A stretch of DNA of 64,000 nucleotides. Source: Albula goreensis. Lineage: Eukaryota > Chordata > Actinopteri > Albuliformes > Albulidae. Shown here in pieces: positions 1 through 12,698 of this stretch. The DNA lies in the NCBI GenBank assembly GCA_022829145.1, contig CM040747.1, positions 36,844,052 to 36,908,051 of the forward strand, written 5' to 3'. A program made the position numbers and the translations under genes. Within the stretch, counting starts at the first letter, position 1. The number at the start of each line of letters is the position of its first letter. Under the pieces are notes generated by a model, which did not search any database, was not told the origin of the DNA, and was given only the letters and a program-made list of their open reading frames with translations.

Positions 1-921
1 ATATTCCCAGGCAAATAAACAATTCCAAAACCGACCATCTGTAATAAAAACTGCTAAGTCATAATGACCTGCAGGGTTGATATTAGATAAAATAACTTGC
101 ATTTATGTTTTAGAAAGGAAGCCCAGTTGAGTATTGAATTCTTTCAATAATTCATCGACCACCCCTTGACTGTTTGTGAGATTCTCCTATAATTCGTCCA
201 AGTACGTTTTCAGATGATCCAGCTAATTGTTACAGACAGGCCATTTCTCACTGAGAACTAATGTTGCCCCTTTAAGAATGCCAGAAGATCTGATTAGCCG
301 TTGGGATATTTTAGAAAACACCATACTAACCGATTGCTGGGGGCAGCAAACTGTTTCCTTCGCAATTCCAAGACCGGGCTGTCCGTCCCCAGCGACATGA
401 GCGAGCTGACCGCGGAATGAGAAGCTCCGGCGTTGGGTACAAGTGGCTACAGTATGAAACATTGATTTGACTGCATGCCGAATTTAAGTATGATTATCAA
501 ACCTACTTTACTGCTGTCTCTACTTCACTGGGCCGTCTATGATTGAGTTTACTTTGTAAAGGTACCAGAGTCAGACATGACGGCGCTATTTTGAGTCCCT
601 ATAGATTCACAATTCTAGCTCTGTGGTAACCCCTCATCACTCCATGTGGGACACAGCAAATAATTTTACCCGCAGTTACATTTATCCTAGTTACATAAAT
701 TAATGTAATGGAACTTGACACAACTAGGGAAGAGACAATGAAGTCACAACTGAAGTCAACTTAGGTTATGTGTCAGGAGGCTAAATTATGGCAATGACAA
801 GATTATAAAGCGAAATCTGTACAAAAACTATATGAACTCAAAGCAAGGCTTTTACTAAAACCTGACATCGCCAACAGCCAAGATGATTGCCAAATAGGCT
901 CAAACAAGCAGTGGTGCTTTA
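1..921 (-). repeat. Diverged copy of the L1-derived block at 60473-61877
   Basis: This left edge aligns by eye with 60473-61877, for example the shared start atattcccaggcaaataaa and later cgattgctgggggcagc, but lacks about 380 bases present in the other copy (60767-61145). In the right-hand copy the first part belongs to a minus-strand L1-like endonuclease remnant, so bases 1 to about 250 here are probably the same remnant. No open gene is visible. It ends where the LRR repeat array begins. Confidence 0.7.
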
Positions 922-1349
922 ATAATGAAATACAGTATAAATACTGATATAATGAAATACAATATAATACTGATAACTCCATCCTTTGCCCTGCTGTCCA
1001 CACTTGGCTCAGGGGCATGAGTAGGGCCATGAGTAAGGCTTAAAGCCCAGAGTTAGCCAGAAAAAGACTGTGGAAAAGGTAGCTGGGCCATTAACCCCAA
1101 TTCTGACAGAACTGAATAGAGGAAAAGGGGCTATTTGGGTCAGAAGCACAGCTGTAGAACTGTCAGACTTGAGCAGGACACCTTATTCTCAGGTGTAAAG
1201 TGCTACAGTTGCAGAGTGTAGCACAGACATCTTCCTCAGAACATTGTAGATCTTACAATCCTCATTATCACTCTTTAACAGTGAGCACTGTCGATACTAC
1301 ATTTAAAATATTAAGTGTTAATTATTTAATCATCACCTCTTTCTTTCAG

Positions 1350-1523
1350 ACTCGGCAGCTGTGGTCTTACAAAGGAGTCCTGTGAAATTGTGGCCTCAGC
1401 TCTCCAGTCATCAAACTCACCCGTGAGAGAGCTGGACCTCAGCTACAATAACCTGAGAGATTCAGGAGTGAATCTCCTCTGTGCTGGACTGAAGAGTCCA
1501 AACTGTAAACTACAGACACTGGG
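1350..1523 (+). CDS. NLR gene 1 LRR exon (array unit 1)
   Basis: A 174-bp exon between ttctttcag and gtgagt, the usual size for a fish NLR LRR exon that encodes two ribonuclease-inhibitor-type LRRs of about 29 residues. It enters in phase 2 and leaves in phase 2, so units can be added or lost without a frameshift. The translation runs [14 protein letters not shown] to [10 protein letters not shown], with the LRR core [10 protein letters not shown]. Unit-specific residues are [10 protein letters not shown], where units 2-4 read [10 protein letters not shown]. Exon boundaries are read directly; the family is recognised from LRR motif, exon size and phase. Confidence 0.92.
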
Positions 1524-3326
1524 GTGAGTAGTGCTGTGTACTTTGTGACCTTTCATAAATAGTTAGTGATTATGGCTCCAGACAGAGAAATGTTAAACAG
1601 CTCCTTCTCTCAATCAAACTTCTCCTCTCTCCAGCCTTCCTTCCTTTGTCCACATTGGTCCCATTCCTCTCTTCTTACTCCTCTATCACAGCAAAGTAAA
1701 GCAGAATCGGGTAATTCAGTGGTACAGTGCCACAGAATGAATTTATGCTAGATATATGACATTGACAGTGAGAGTTTAATCATCATTGAAAATATGGGTA
1801 TTTATACAGACTATACTGAAGTATGAAAGACTTTCCAGGTACTGGGAAAAATCACTCAATTCCAAAGAATTACTGAGCACTTTCCATCCAGCATATTATG
1901 AGAGTTTGAGGATAAGGAGACTGTGATACCTTTGGATGCTGAGCACATTGACCCAGAACCTGGTAAATGCTGGACTGTGATGCCAGTACAGGAGCAGGAG
2001 ACGTCAGGGCCGGTTGGAAGAGGCAAAGTGAACACAGAATTTGGAAATACTTTGGTTTCACACCAGTTTATCATTCATACAACTAGTAACACAACTAAAT
2101 ACAAAAATAAGGACCACAATAAAATTGAAAATGAGCTTTTCTAGCTGTTGCAACTTTGAGAAATGAATAATGCACTGATTTACAAGTGCCAAAGAAAACA
2201 TGTGAGCATGTTTTAAGATGCATAAAGTGCAATAAAATAATTTTCTTTCCTGAATCAGACTGATAATTGTGATTAAAATTTGGAATCACAATATTTACCA
2301 AAATAATAGGGATTATAATTTTAACCACAATCATTCATTTCTGAATTTCTGGCCAGTAAGTTGAACAGAAGCAACTGTGAATGTTCTGAAATGCAGACCT
2401 GATTATAAACAAGCTCTTAAACTGACTGATGCCTGAAAACAGGGAAAGCAGACTGTAGTAGCCTAGAATATTAATTGCTTTTTGGTTCTGTAATTTTGTT
2501 TTTAATTTTCTCAGAGAATGGCAGATAAGTACCAGAGAATAAATATTTTTGTTTCTTATCTGAGCACCTTAATTGTGTTTAACATCAAAAAATGACTTTT
2601 GTTTCCTGCTGATGGCTCAGTGATGTGCACTGTTTTGACATTGGTGTTCCTACGTTGGGGTTTTTTGGCAAAATTCATGAAAACAATAACCATCAAAAAG
2701 TTTGGTCACAGGTCATTGAGAAATGATCACCATCAGAACGGACACGCTGCACTGCTGATCAGATGTGAACTAAAAACCCCCTTGCCTTCCTGTGACAACT
2801 CCTGTGAACCTGTATCTGTGTGACAATGTTTGCTTTTTTACTCTCATTGGAAGGAAATACAAACTTCTCACAACTTGTCAAGCTAACTCACTATTCACTC
2901 TAAAGGCTGGAATTTACTTTAATAATGAAATACAGTATAAAAGGATCTGATAACTCCATCCTTAGCCCTGCTGTCCACACTTGGCTCAGGGGCATGAGTG
3001 GGGCCATGAGTGAGGCTTAAAGCCCAGAGTTAGCCTGAAAAAGACTGTGGAAAAGGTAGCTGGGCCATTAGCCCCAATTCTGACAGAACTGAAAAGAGGA
3101 AAAGGGGCTATTTGGGTCAGAACCACAGCTGTAGAACTGTCAGACTTGAGCAGGACATCTTATTCTCAGGTGTAAAGTGCTGCAGTTGGAGAGTGTAGCA
3201 CAGATATCTTCCTCAGAGCATTGTAGATCTTACAATCCTCATTATCACTCTTTATCAGTGAGCACTGTCGATACTACATTTAAAATATTAAGTGTTAATT
3301 ATTTAATCATCACCTCTTTCTTTCAG

Positions 3327-3500
3327 ACTCGGCAGCTGTGGTCTTACAAAGGAGTCCTGTGAAATTGTGGCCTCAGCTCTCCAGTCATCAAACTCACCCG
3401 TGAGAGAGCTGGACCTCAGCTACAATAACCTGGGAGATTCAGGAGTGAAGCTGCTCTGTGCTGGACTGAAGAGTCCAAACTGTAAACTACAGACACTGGG
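3327..3500 (+). CDS. NLR gene 1 LRR exon (array unit 2)
   Basis: Second 174-bp, phase 2-2 LRR exon, flanked by tctttctttcag and gtgagtagtg. It keeps LTKESCEIV like unit 1 and [10 protein letters not shown] like units 3 and 4, so it looks intermediate, as expected if neighbouring units exchange sequence. It contains no stop or frameshift. Confidence 0.92.
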
Positions 3501-5302
3501 GTGAGTAGTGCTGTGTACTTTGTGACTTTCAGTAAATAGTTAGTGATTATGGCTCCAGACAGAGAAATGTTAAACAGCTCCTTCTCTCAATCAAACTTCT
3601 CCTCTCTCCAGCCTTCCTTCCTTTGTCCACATTGGTCCCATCCCTCTCTTCTTACTCCTCTGTCACAGCAAAGTAAAGCAGAATCGGGTAATTCAGTGGC
3701 ACAGTGCCACAGAATGAATTTATGCTAGATATATGACATTGACAGTGAGAGTTTAATCATCATTGAAAATATGGGTATTTATACAGACTATACTGAAGTA
3801 TGAAAGACTTTCCAGGTACTGGGAAAAATCACTCAATTCCAAAGAATTACTGAGCACTTTCCATCCAGCATATTAGAGAGTTTGAGGATAAGGAGACTGT
3901 GATACCTTTGGATGCTGAGCACATTGACCCAGAACCTGGTAAATGCTGGACTGTGATGCCAGTACAGGAGCAGGAGATGTCAGGGCCAGTTGGAAGAGGC
4001 AAAGTGAACACAGAATTTGGAAATACTTTGGTTTCACACCAGTTTATCATTCATACAACTAGAAACACAACTAAATACAAAAATAAGGACCACAATAAAA
4101 TTGAAAATGAGCTTTTCTAGCTGTTGCAACTTTGAGAAATGAATAATGCACTGATTTACAAGTGCCAAAGAAAACATGTGAGCATGTTTTAAGATGCATA
4201 AAGTGCAATAAAATAATTTTCCTTCCTGAATCAGACTGATAATTGTGATTAAAATTTGAAATCACAATATTTAGCAAAATAATAGGGATCATAATTTTAA
4301 CCACAATCATTCATTTCTGAATTTCTGGCCAGTAAGTTGAACAGAAGCAACTGTGAATGTTCTGAAATGCAGATCTGATTATAAACAAGCTCTTAAACTG
4401 ACTGATGCCTGAAAACAGGGAAAGCAGACTGTAGTAGCCTAGAATATTGATTGCTTTTTGGTTCTGTAATTTTGTTTTTAATTTTCTCAGAGAATGGCAG
4501 ATAAGTACCAGAGAATAAATATTTTTGTTTCTTATCTGAGCACCTTAATTGTGTTTAACATCAAAACATGATTTTTGTTTCCTGCTGATGGCTCAGTGAT
4601 ATGCACTGTTTTGACATTGGTGTTCCTACGTTGGGGTTTTTTGGTAAAATTCATGAAAACAATAACCATCAAAAAGTTTGGTCACAGGTCACTGAGAAAT
4701 GATCACCATCAGAACAGACACGCTGCACTGCTGATCAGATGTGAACTAAAAACCCCTTTGTCTTCCTGTGACAACTCCTGTGAACCTTTAGCTGTGTGAA
4801 AATGTGTGCTTTTTTACTGTCATTGGAAGGAAATAAAAACTTCTCACAACTTGTCATACTAACTCACTATTCACTCTAAAGGCTGGAATTTGCTTTAATA
4901 ATGAAATACAGCATAAAAGGATCTGAGAACTCCATCCTTAGCCCTGCTGTCCACACTTGGCTCAGGGGCATGAGTAGGGCCATGAGTGAGGCTTAAAGCC
5001 CAGAGTTAGCCTGAAAAAGACTGTGGAAAAGGTAGCTAGGCCATTAGCCCCAATTCTGATAGAACTGAATAGAGGAAAAGAGGCTATTTGGGTCAGAAGC
5101 ACAGCTGTAGAACTGTCAGACTTGAGCAGGACATCTTATTCTCAGGTGTAAAGTGCTGCAGTTGCAGAGTGTAGCACAGACATCTTCATCGGAGCATTGT
5201 AGATCTTACAATCCTCAATATCACTCTTTATCAGTGAGCACTGTCGATACTACATTTAAAATATTAAGTGTTAATTATTTAATCATCACCTCTTTCTTTC
5301 AG

Positions 5303-5476
5303 ACTCGGCAGCTGTGCTCTTACAGAGGAGTCCTGTGAAATTGTGGCCTCAGCTCTCCAGTCATCAAACTCACCCGTGAGAGAGCTGGACCTCAGCAACA
5401 ATAACCTGGGAGATTCAGGAGTGAAGCTGCTCTGTGCTGGACTGAAGAGTCCAAACTGTAAACTACAGACACTGGG
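5303..5476 (+). CDS. NLR gene 1 LRR exon (array unit 3)
   Basis: Third 174-bp, phase 2-2 LRR exon. Differences from its neighbours are amino-acid changing: SCALTEESC instead of SCGLTKESC, and LDLSNNNL instead of LDLSYNNL. The splice acceptor tctttctttcag and donor gtgagt are intact and the frame is open. Confidence 0.92.
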
Positions 5477-7280
5477 GTGAGTAGTGCTGTGTACTTTGTG
5501 ACTTTCAGTAAATAGTTAGTGATTATGGCTCCAGACAGAGAAATGTTAAACAGCTCCTTCTCTCAATCAAACTTCTCCTCTCTCCAGCCTTCCTTCCTTT
5601 GTCCACATTGGTCCCATCCCTCTCTTCTTACCACTTTATCACAGCAAAGTAAAGCAGAATCGGGTAATTCAGTGGTACAGTGCCACAGAATGAATTTATG
5701 CTAGATATATGACATTGACAGTGAGAGTTTAATCATACTTCAAAATGTGGGTATTCATACAGACTATACTGAAGTATGAAAGACTTTCCAGGTACTGGGA
5801 AAAATCACTCAATTCCAAAGAATTACTGAGCACTTTCCATCCAGCATATTATGAGACTTTGAGGATAAGGAGACTGTGATACCTTTGGATGCTGAGCACA
5901 TTGACCCAGAAGCTGGTAAATGCTGGACTGTGATGCCAGTACAGGAGCAGGAGATGTCAGGGCCAGTTGGAAGTGGCAAAGTGAACACAGAATTTGGAAA
6001 TACTTTGGTTTCACACCAGTTTATCAGTCATACAACTTGTAACACAACTAAATACAAAAATAAGGACCACAATAAAATTGAAAATGAGCTTTTCTAGCTG
6101 TTGCAACTTTGAGAAATAAATAATGCACTGATTTACAAGAACCAAAGAAAAAATGTGAGCATGTTATAAGATGCATAAAGTGCAATAAAATAATTTTCTT
6201 TCCTGAATCAGACTGATAATTGTGATTAAAATTTGGAATCACAATATTTAGCAAAATAATAGGGATTATAATTTTAACCACAATCATTCATTTCTGAATT
6301 TCAGGCCAGTAAGTTGAACAGAAGCAACTGTGAATGTTCTGAAATGCAGACCTGATTATAAACAAGCACTGAAACTGACTGATGCCTGAAAACAGGGAAA
6401 GCAGACTGTAGTAGCCTAGAATATTAATTGCTTTTTGGTTCTGTAATTTTGTTTTTAATTTTTTCAGAGAATGGCAGATAAGTACCAGAGAATAAATATT
6501 TTTGTTTCTTATCTGAGCACCTTAATTGTGTTTAACATCAAAAAATGATTTTTGTTTCCTGCTGATGGCTCAGTGATGTGCACTGTTTTGACATTGGTGT
6601 TCCTTCGTTGGGGTTTTTTGGCAAAATTCATAAAACCAATAACAATCAAAAAGTTTGGTCACAGGTCATTGAGAAATGATCACCATCAGAACAGACACGC
6701 TGCACTGCTGATCAGATGTGAACTAAAAACCCCTTTGCCTTCCTGTGACAACTCCTGTGAACCTTTAGCTGTGTGATAATGTTTGCTTTTTTACTCTCAT
6801 TGGAAGGAAATACAAACTTCTTACAACTTGTCAGTCTAACTCACTATTCACTCTAAAGGCTGGAATTTGCTTTAATAATGAAATACAGTATAAAAGGATC
6901 TGATAACTCCATCCTTAGCCCTGCTGTCCACACTTGGCTCAGGGGCATGAGTAGGGCCATGAGTGAGGATTAAAGCCCAGAGTTAGCCTGAAAAAGACTG
7001 TGGAAAAGGTAGCTGGGCCATTAGCCCCAAATTGTGACAGAACTGAAAAGAGGAAAAGGGGCTATTTGGGTCAGAACCACAGCTGTAGAACTGTCAGACT
7101 TGAGCAGGACATCTTATTCTCAGGTGTAAAGTGCTGCAGTTGGAGAGTGTAGCACAGACATCTTCCTCAGAGCATTGTAGATCTTACAATCTTCATTATC
7201 ACTCTTTATCAGTGAGCACTATCAATACTACATTTAAAATATGAAGTGTTAAATATTAACACATCACCTCTTTCTTTCAG

Positions 7281-7454
7281 ACTCGGCAGCTGTGGTCTTA
7301 CAGAGGAGTCGTGTGAAATTGTGGCCTCAGCTCTCCAGTCATCAAACTCACCCGTGAGAGAGCTGGAGCTCAGCTACAATAACCTGGGAGATTCAGGAGT
7401 GAAGCTGCTCTGTGCTGGACTGAAGAGTCCAAACTGTAAACTACAGACACTGGG
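7281..7454 (+). CDS. NLR gene 1 LRR exon (array unit 4)
   Basis: Fourth 174-bp, phase 2-2 LRR exon. It reads LTEESCEIV and LELSYNNL; the other units have LDLS. It is the last unit of the array: repeat similarity stops about 180 bases after its donor, where unrelated sequence begins. Splice sites and frame are intact. Confidence 0.92.
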
Positions 7455-7633
7455 GTGAGTTGTGCTGTGTACTTTGTGACCTTTCGTAAATAGTTAGTGA
7501 TTATGGCTCCAGACAGAGAAATGTTAAACAGCTCCTTCTCTCAATCAAACTTCTCTTCTCTCCAGCCTTCCTTCCTTTGTCCACATTGGTTCCATCCCTC
7601 TCTTCTTACTCCTGTATCACAGCAAAGTTAAGC

Positions 7634-8459
7634 ATGATAAAACTCCATTAATCTTAGGGTTGCCAGCTGTGTGGTTCCTGACCAGAATTATCTTGTTTTG
7701 AAGTTCAGTGTGAAAGTGGGATTATTTGTGTGTTCTATCCATAGACTTGTGTCGAGACAGCAACATGCATTTTATGGTTATTTACCCTGCTCCCTTCTTT
7801 TATGGTCCCTTGCCATGCACCCAGACACGGCCTGAGAGGGATAAATGGACTCCACCCCCTTGTAAATACCCCTGAATCAGTGACCAAAGAGGCAACAGGC
7901 TTTTCAAGCATGGCAAGGAGCAGAGCTTTACTCAGAAACTAAAACGAAACACTTATGACAGCCAAAATGGATGTACATTTGGGGTTACCAGTTAAAAGCG
8001 GAATTGGGCGTGGTACGACCCTCTTTGTTGTTGGTAAGCCCTAAGATGCCCCCAAATGTAGAATCCTTTGATAAACATGCCCAACCACAGGGGGCTATCA
8101 CCTGTCTCTCTCCCTCGGGCTCCTTCCCCTTCTGGAGCACGTGTGTGCGTGTGCGTGCATGCGAACAGGTTCACAAACTATCCTGGAGTTACTTGTTATA
8201 ACACCTGCAGAGCCTGCAGCATGTAGGTAGGAGATAGTTTGTCAGACGTGGCGTGCCCTTTTCTTGGTGATCGCATCAGCACTGAAGCTCTAATAATTTG
8301 CAGAGCTTTACATGGGGAGAGGGAGATTAGACCCTGATTAGATAGCTATTCTATCATTCCCTGATGAGTATCTTTGTAAATTTTCCCATTTTCTGAGCAA
8401 TCAATAATTAATTTGAACAACATTCTCAGGCTCATATTTCAAACATTAGGCAGCACATC
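7634..8459. other. Intron stretch without a recognised gene
   Basis: Intron of NLR gene 1 between the LRR array and the LINE block. I see no exon, RNA gene or classifiable element. The short open frames at 7971-8201 and 7992-8174 overlap on opposite strands around a GTGTGCG-type simple repeat (about 8140-8165) and look accidental. Confidence 0.5.
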
Positions 8460-8960
8460 ATTTCAAGGTGCTTTATTGGCATGACATGGGCTGTGTTGCC
8501 AAAGCAAATGGTTCAGTTAACACAATAACAGAACAATTAACACAATTAATAATGGGGAAAAAGGAACAAACATGAATGCATACAATGAATGACTATTAAC
8601 TAACATTTATACATTTATTACATTCCTGCACTGGTGACAGGTTGCTACATATAGAGCAGCCAGGGAGGCTGTGTGTCCTTCACCCAGTAAGATTGGTAAT
8701 TGTCTCTCCAGAGGGAGTATTTCAAAATATTCTTTTACATTTTTCATAGAAGTCTTTGTGAATATTTGTGTAATTTGTGCAGGATAGGAGGAAGTGTGGC
8801 TCTGTCTCAGCCTCACCTGTCTCACAGTGATCACATATCCTCTCCTCTTTGGGGCGCCAGGTTTGCTTGTGTCTGCCTGTTTCAGTGGCCAGGCTGTGAT
8901 CAATTAGTCTGTATTTCTTCCAAAGTTCCAAATGTGACACAGAGGGCCACATAGGTATCT
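8460..8960 (-). mobile_element. Non-LTR retrotransposon (LINE) 3' end
   Basis: Read on the minus strand, this encodes a cysteine/histidine-containing C-terminal segment, RICDHCETGEAETEPHFLL, of the kind found at the end of a common fish LINE ORF2, followed by a noncoding tail reaching about 8460 (plus-strand motif tgctttattggcatgac). Frames are broken between 8607 and 8952. With the endonuclease fragment at 10033-10960, in the same orientation, it probably belongs to one element whose reverse-transcriptase middle is missing or replaced. Confidence 0.7.
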
Positions 8961-10025
8961 TTAGGATTCTGTTTGTGAAATAAATACATTTTAAAACTGC
9001 GCTGTAGGCGGTAGCAGGAATGTTTTATTAAAGGGTTATCCATTTTGTTTTTCTTTTCATTTAAATACCCTTATTGTTGCCCTTAAATGTTTTAATGTCA
9101 TGGGGGGGTGGTGGTGAATACTGTCAGCTGATGGTACCTGGGGAACCCGGTCAGCTGATCGGAGAAAGGGTGAAGCGCTGTCAGCTGATTTAACCGGGGA
9201 GAGAATGCGGCTGGAGGGAGGAAGACGAGAGGAGCGCGGGAGTTGGAAAGGGAAAAAAAGCGTGCGGTGGGGAGTCCAAGAGGGGACCTGCCTAAAGCTT
9301 CCAAAAGAAAAACTCCGAGAAGAGGATAGAGAACTGTGTAAGAGCACCCGAGCCACTGGACCCAAGCAACGAAACAGCGGGGTGAGCTGACCGGTGAGAC
9401 AAAACCTTTTTTTTTCCACTTTCGTTGCGGGTTTTTTTCCTTTTCATTCATTGACGGAGGACATTTTCTCGGTCTCCCTGCTGAGGGAGGTTATATATTT
9501 TTTTTTTGTTTGGAGGCTGGATTTGCTGGGATCTTGTTTCCCCTGGGAAGCGCGCGCAGAACCACGAACTGGGGTGTGGGAAAAAGGAATTGCTGGCCAG
9601 CATCATTGTTTGTTTGTTAGTTGTTTGTAAATACACAGAGTGAATGTCACTATTGCCTTGTTTGTTTGTTGTGTCTGGGAAGTCACTTTGTTACTGCAAA
9701 GATACATTTTTCGATGCGAATGCGTAATAATTCAGTTTTAACCCGTAATTAAAATGGTAACATTTCCCTATAGGGCAGATTGTTACACAAATAAGAATCT
9801 TTTGTTTGATTTATTAATTGGCTGATTTTAATTGAAGCAGTGCTGGTCTGAAACATGTCATAGTTCATATTGTTAGTTGTTATTTGGTTTGTTAGTTTAA
9901 TTGCCAGCTGACTGAGAGGACTTCTATTGGGGCTTAGCTCTTGGGATAGGAAGGCCTTATATTGGATTTAATTTGGCTAACTTGTTTTTAGATGAATCCA
10001 GAATTTTAATGCTCGTTTCTGAATG
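8961..10025. other. Unclassified GC-rich segment inside the LINE remnant
   Basis: This separates the LINE 3' end from its endonuclease end and resembles neither. It contains three copies of GTCAGCTGAT (CAGCTG cores at 9125, 9152, 9182), a purine-rich stretch at 9200-9370, and T-rich stretches at 9400-9500. It may be an inserted element's promoter or LTR; no coding domain or terminal repeat was found. Confidence 0.4.
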
Positions 10026-10032
10026 TTAATAA

Positions 10033-10960
10033 TCAAAGGGTAAGATCGTACAGCTTACTGGGCTGTGTCTGTATGTTGTCTGGCTCATTTGTTCTGTTTA
10101 TATATACAATGATTTGACTGTGGTCTGATAGGGAGGTTTGTTGCCTGACAGTGAATGCATTTATGGAGGAGGGGTCCACATCTGTAATGGCATAATCTAC
10201 CACACTGTTCCCAAGAGCTGAGCTGTAAGTGAACCTTCCAAAGGAGTCCCCTCTGATCCTACCATGAATGATATACAGACCCAAGGTTTGACAGAGATAC
10301 ACTACCTGTCTACCATTTTTATGAATTACATTGTTGTGGCTGTAGTTTTTATGATTGGAGTTTGGTACATAGGAGATTGGCCAAAGATGTGTATGTTTCC
10401 TTCAGTGGTGAGGAAGTCAGGGAGAGTACCTGTCCTGGTGTTTAGGTCTCCACAGAGCAGCACACTTCCCTGGGCCTGGAAGTGGCAGATGTCTGTGTGC
10501 AGATCATTAAAAATGGATGCATTGAAATAGGGAGAATCCAATGGGGGGTGTAGATTGCACATTGGTACATATCTTTTTTAGATGGAAAGATTTTTTAATT
10601 TATTTTTAACCAAAAGTAAGTGTCACCTGTTTTTACTGGGTCAATGAATTTATTTATTTCTTCCTTGTACCACACAATAATTCCTCCAGAATCTCTGCCA
10701 TGATTTATGTGCGTATGTTTAAGAGAAGGGAGAATTATCTCTCTAAAGTTGGATGGGCATTCTGTGGACACATCAGCACGACACCAGGTTTCACCGAGTA
10801 GCACAATATCAACATTTTCCAAACTACTTACAAATTCAGGATCTGTGCTCTTCAGATCAAGTGATGAGGACCACAGACCCTGGATGTTCCAGCTACAGAT
10901 TATTCTGTCGTCAAAATGTAAATATAAATGTATCGAAAAATTAAATAAACTACAAACATG
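10033..10960 (-). mobile_element. LINE ORF2 endonuclease remnant
   Basis: The minus strand shows the pieces of an APE-type endonuclease in order: ETWCRADVSTECPSNF (about 10780), GGIIVWYKEEI (about 10680), the catalytic-type LLCGDLNTRTG (about 10450), then HGRIRGDSFGRFTY, VVDYAITDVDP and SLSDHSQIIV (10270-10090). They lie in several frames, so the element is dead. The same family is present in the opposite orientation at 20235-20620. Confidence 0.82.
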
Positions 10961-11157
10961 AAACTATATATCTAATTGATTTACAAAGGATTTGCTTATG
11001 ATTGAACATATACATTGTATACTCTTAATTGTAATAATTATTATTATATATTTATTTATCTATTTTTTTTCTCACTACCCTCAAGGTTATTAATTTGTTG
11101 CAGATCAAACCCAGCAGTTGGCAGGTTTTTCTCATGTCAGAGCCAGCAGGGCTCTGA

Positions 11158-11390
11158 GTGGCTGCAGTATAGCTGAGTCCAGGCTGTGTGTGCTGGGCTG
11201 CAGCATAGCTGAGTCCAGGTTGTGTGTGCTGGGCTGCAGCATAGCTGAGTCCAGGCTGTGTGTGCTGGGCTGCAGCACAGCTGAGTCCAGGCTGTGTGTG
11301 CTGGGCTGCAGCATAGCTGAGTCCAGGTTGTGTGTGCTGGGCTGCAGCATAGCTGAGTCCAGGCTGTGTGTGCTGGGTTGCGGCGCTGAG
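11158..11390 (+). repeat. 36-bp minisatellite, about six copies
   Basis: Period exactly 36 (gagtcc at 11175, 11211, 11247, 11283, 11319, 11355). Because 36 is a multiple of three, both strands stay open and give spurious repetitive proteins such as CSIAESRLCVLG. Confidence 0.92.
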
Positions 11391-11694
11391 TGGGGGGTGG
11401 CAGCGTGGGCATCCTGCTGGGGACCAACAGGCATGTTTTTTAAATTTGAATCCTTTTTCCTAACCCGAATGTTCAACCGAACTGGTTGATCTCACCGCAG
11501 CACCCCGCCCCTCAAAGCTATGGGAGGAGAAATCACATGTCAGCAATGTCGCTCCTTTTTTCATGTTGTGGCACCACCAGTCGCACACTGCCTATGACGT
11601 CGGAGGAAGACATAGTCAGCATACAATTAGTTCGTGCCGCTGCAGGTGCCCAGGCAGCCCCGAGGAGGACCAATGAGAGATTATTCGCCCGCCC

Positions 11695-11850
11695 TACCCT
11701 GTATCGAACCCCCGGTGAGGCTGGCCAATTGTTGCCTGGCCATGGTTGGGAATGGCGAGGTCGGGAATCGAACCTCCGACCTAATCGAACCCCCGACCTA
11801 AGGACCCGTAGGCAGGAATTTATCCCACGAGCCACTTGTATTAGGACAGT
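11695..11850 (-). mobile_element. tRNA-derived SINE-like element
   Basis: On the minus strand there is an A-box-like TGGCTCGTGGG close to the 11850 end and, downstream, GGTTCGATTAG and GGTTCGATTCC, matching the RNA polymerase III B box GGTTCGANTCC. The B-box region is duplicated. The exact 3' end was not determined. Confidence 0.6.
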
Positions 11851-12698
11851 ACAATTGTGATAAATGTGATAAATGTTGGCCTTTTGAAATCCCATTCTTT
11901 TTATGCTTCTGAATTTCTCATATACCACAAGTCTGACAGGTTTATGTCTTTGTAGTTTAGAAAATTAAATTTTTAATTATTTGTTTGCCTCCTGTTGTTG
12001 CATAGTCAAGAATTACAGAATTAGTGCAATAATGCTGCTCGATTGCTCTAGCCTGGACGAGTTTGTGGAGTGTTTGTGGAGTGGAGTGGTCTCTGAGCTC
12101 TGTGCTCTTTCATTAATTCGCATTCATTAATTTGCATACTAATTAAAATAAAAGTTGGGGCTACTCACCTAGCTGTTAAATAAGGTAGGCTTGATCTGCT
12201 CCTAAAGTGTAATCTTTTGTTGCCATTAGGGGACAGGGAGGGAATTTTCCACTTTTTTTTCCTCCGTAGCTCTTCAGCAAATGCTGCTAATTCGGCGCAT
12301 AGTCGAGCTGACGAGAGGTTTTTTCTGTGGTTTTTCGCCCTCCCAGGAGCAAATCTTTAAATAGCAAATCTTTAAGGGACATACTCTAGGTCGTTAGTCG
12401 GGAAGTTAGTTAGTCAGTCAGCCAGTTCGCTTGTTTATTTATTTATTTATTTTTTTTACTGTTCTCCAGTGTTTGCTTTAAGGATGTCCCGATTCTGGTT
12501 GTGTTACCGAGTCTGCTTTTGCTTGCTGCTAGCGTATTTTTGTTGAATCTTGTATCTAGACACAGTGGCTTTTCCTGTGCTTGGTTTCTGCCTTTGGCTT
12601 CTCTGAGCCACCTCGGTGCTCTTAGCACTTTTTAGCCAGTAATTCTGTCTCGGCAGTACATCTTTGTTTAGGGAACGCGTGTTTAGTTAGGGGAGAAA

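Larger units (their letters stand above)
921..7633 (+). repeat. Tandem array of about 1.98-kb units, each carrying one LRR exon
   Basis: Four units in direct repeat. Exon starts lie at 1350, 3327, 5303 and 7281, spacings 1977, 1976 and 1978. Introns are nearly as similar as exons over the whole unit, so the unit was copied as DNA rather than only the exon being conserved by selection. The array starts abruptly at about 921 and the fourth unit breaks off at about 7633 shortly after its exon. The open frames inside the introns (for example 1566-1751, 1923-2144 and their counterparts) recur in every unit but have no splice or domain support and are treated as noncoding. Confidence 0.93.

Noticed and set aside
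1566-6776. Repeated short open frames in the array introns (61, 63, 67, 72, 73, 74 and 79 codons)
   Set aside because: They recur only because the introns are tandemly repeated. They overlap on both strands, lack domains and vary in length between units.
9060-9450. 117-120 codon minus frames in the GC-rich segment
   Set aside because: Two overlapping frames with low-complexity Ser/Pro/Arg composition and no domain.
11118-11489. Repetitive 96-123 codon proteins on both strands
   Set aside because: Product of a 36-bp minisatellite whose period is a multiple of three.
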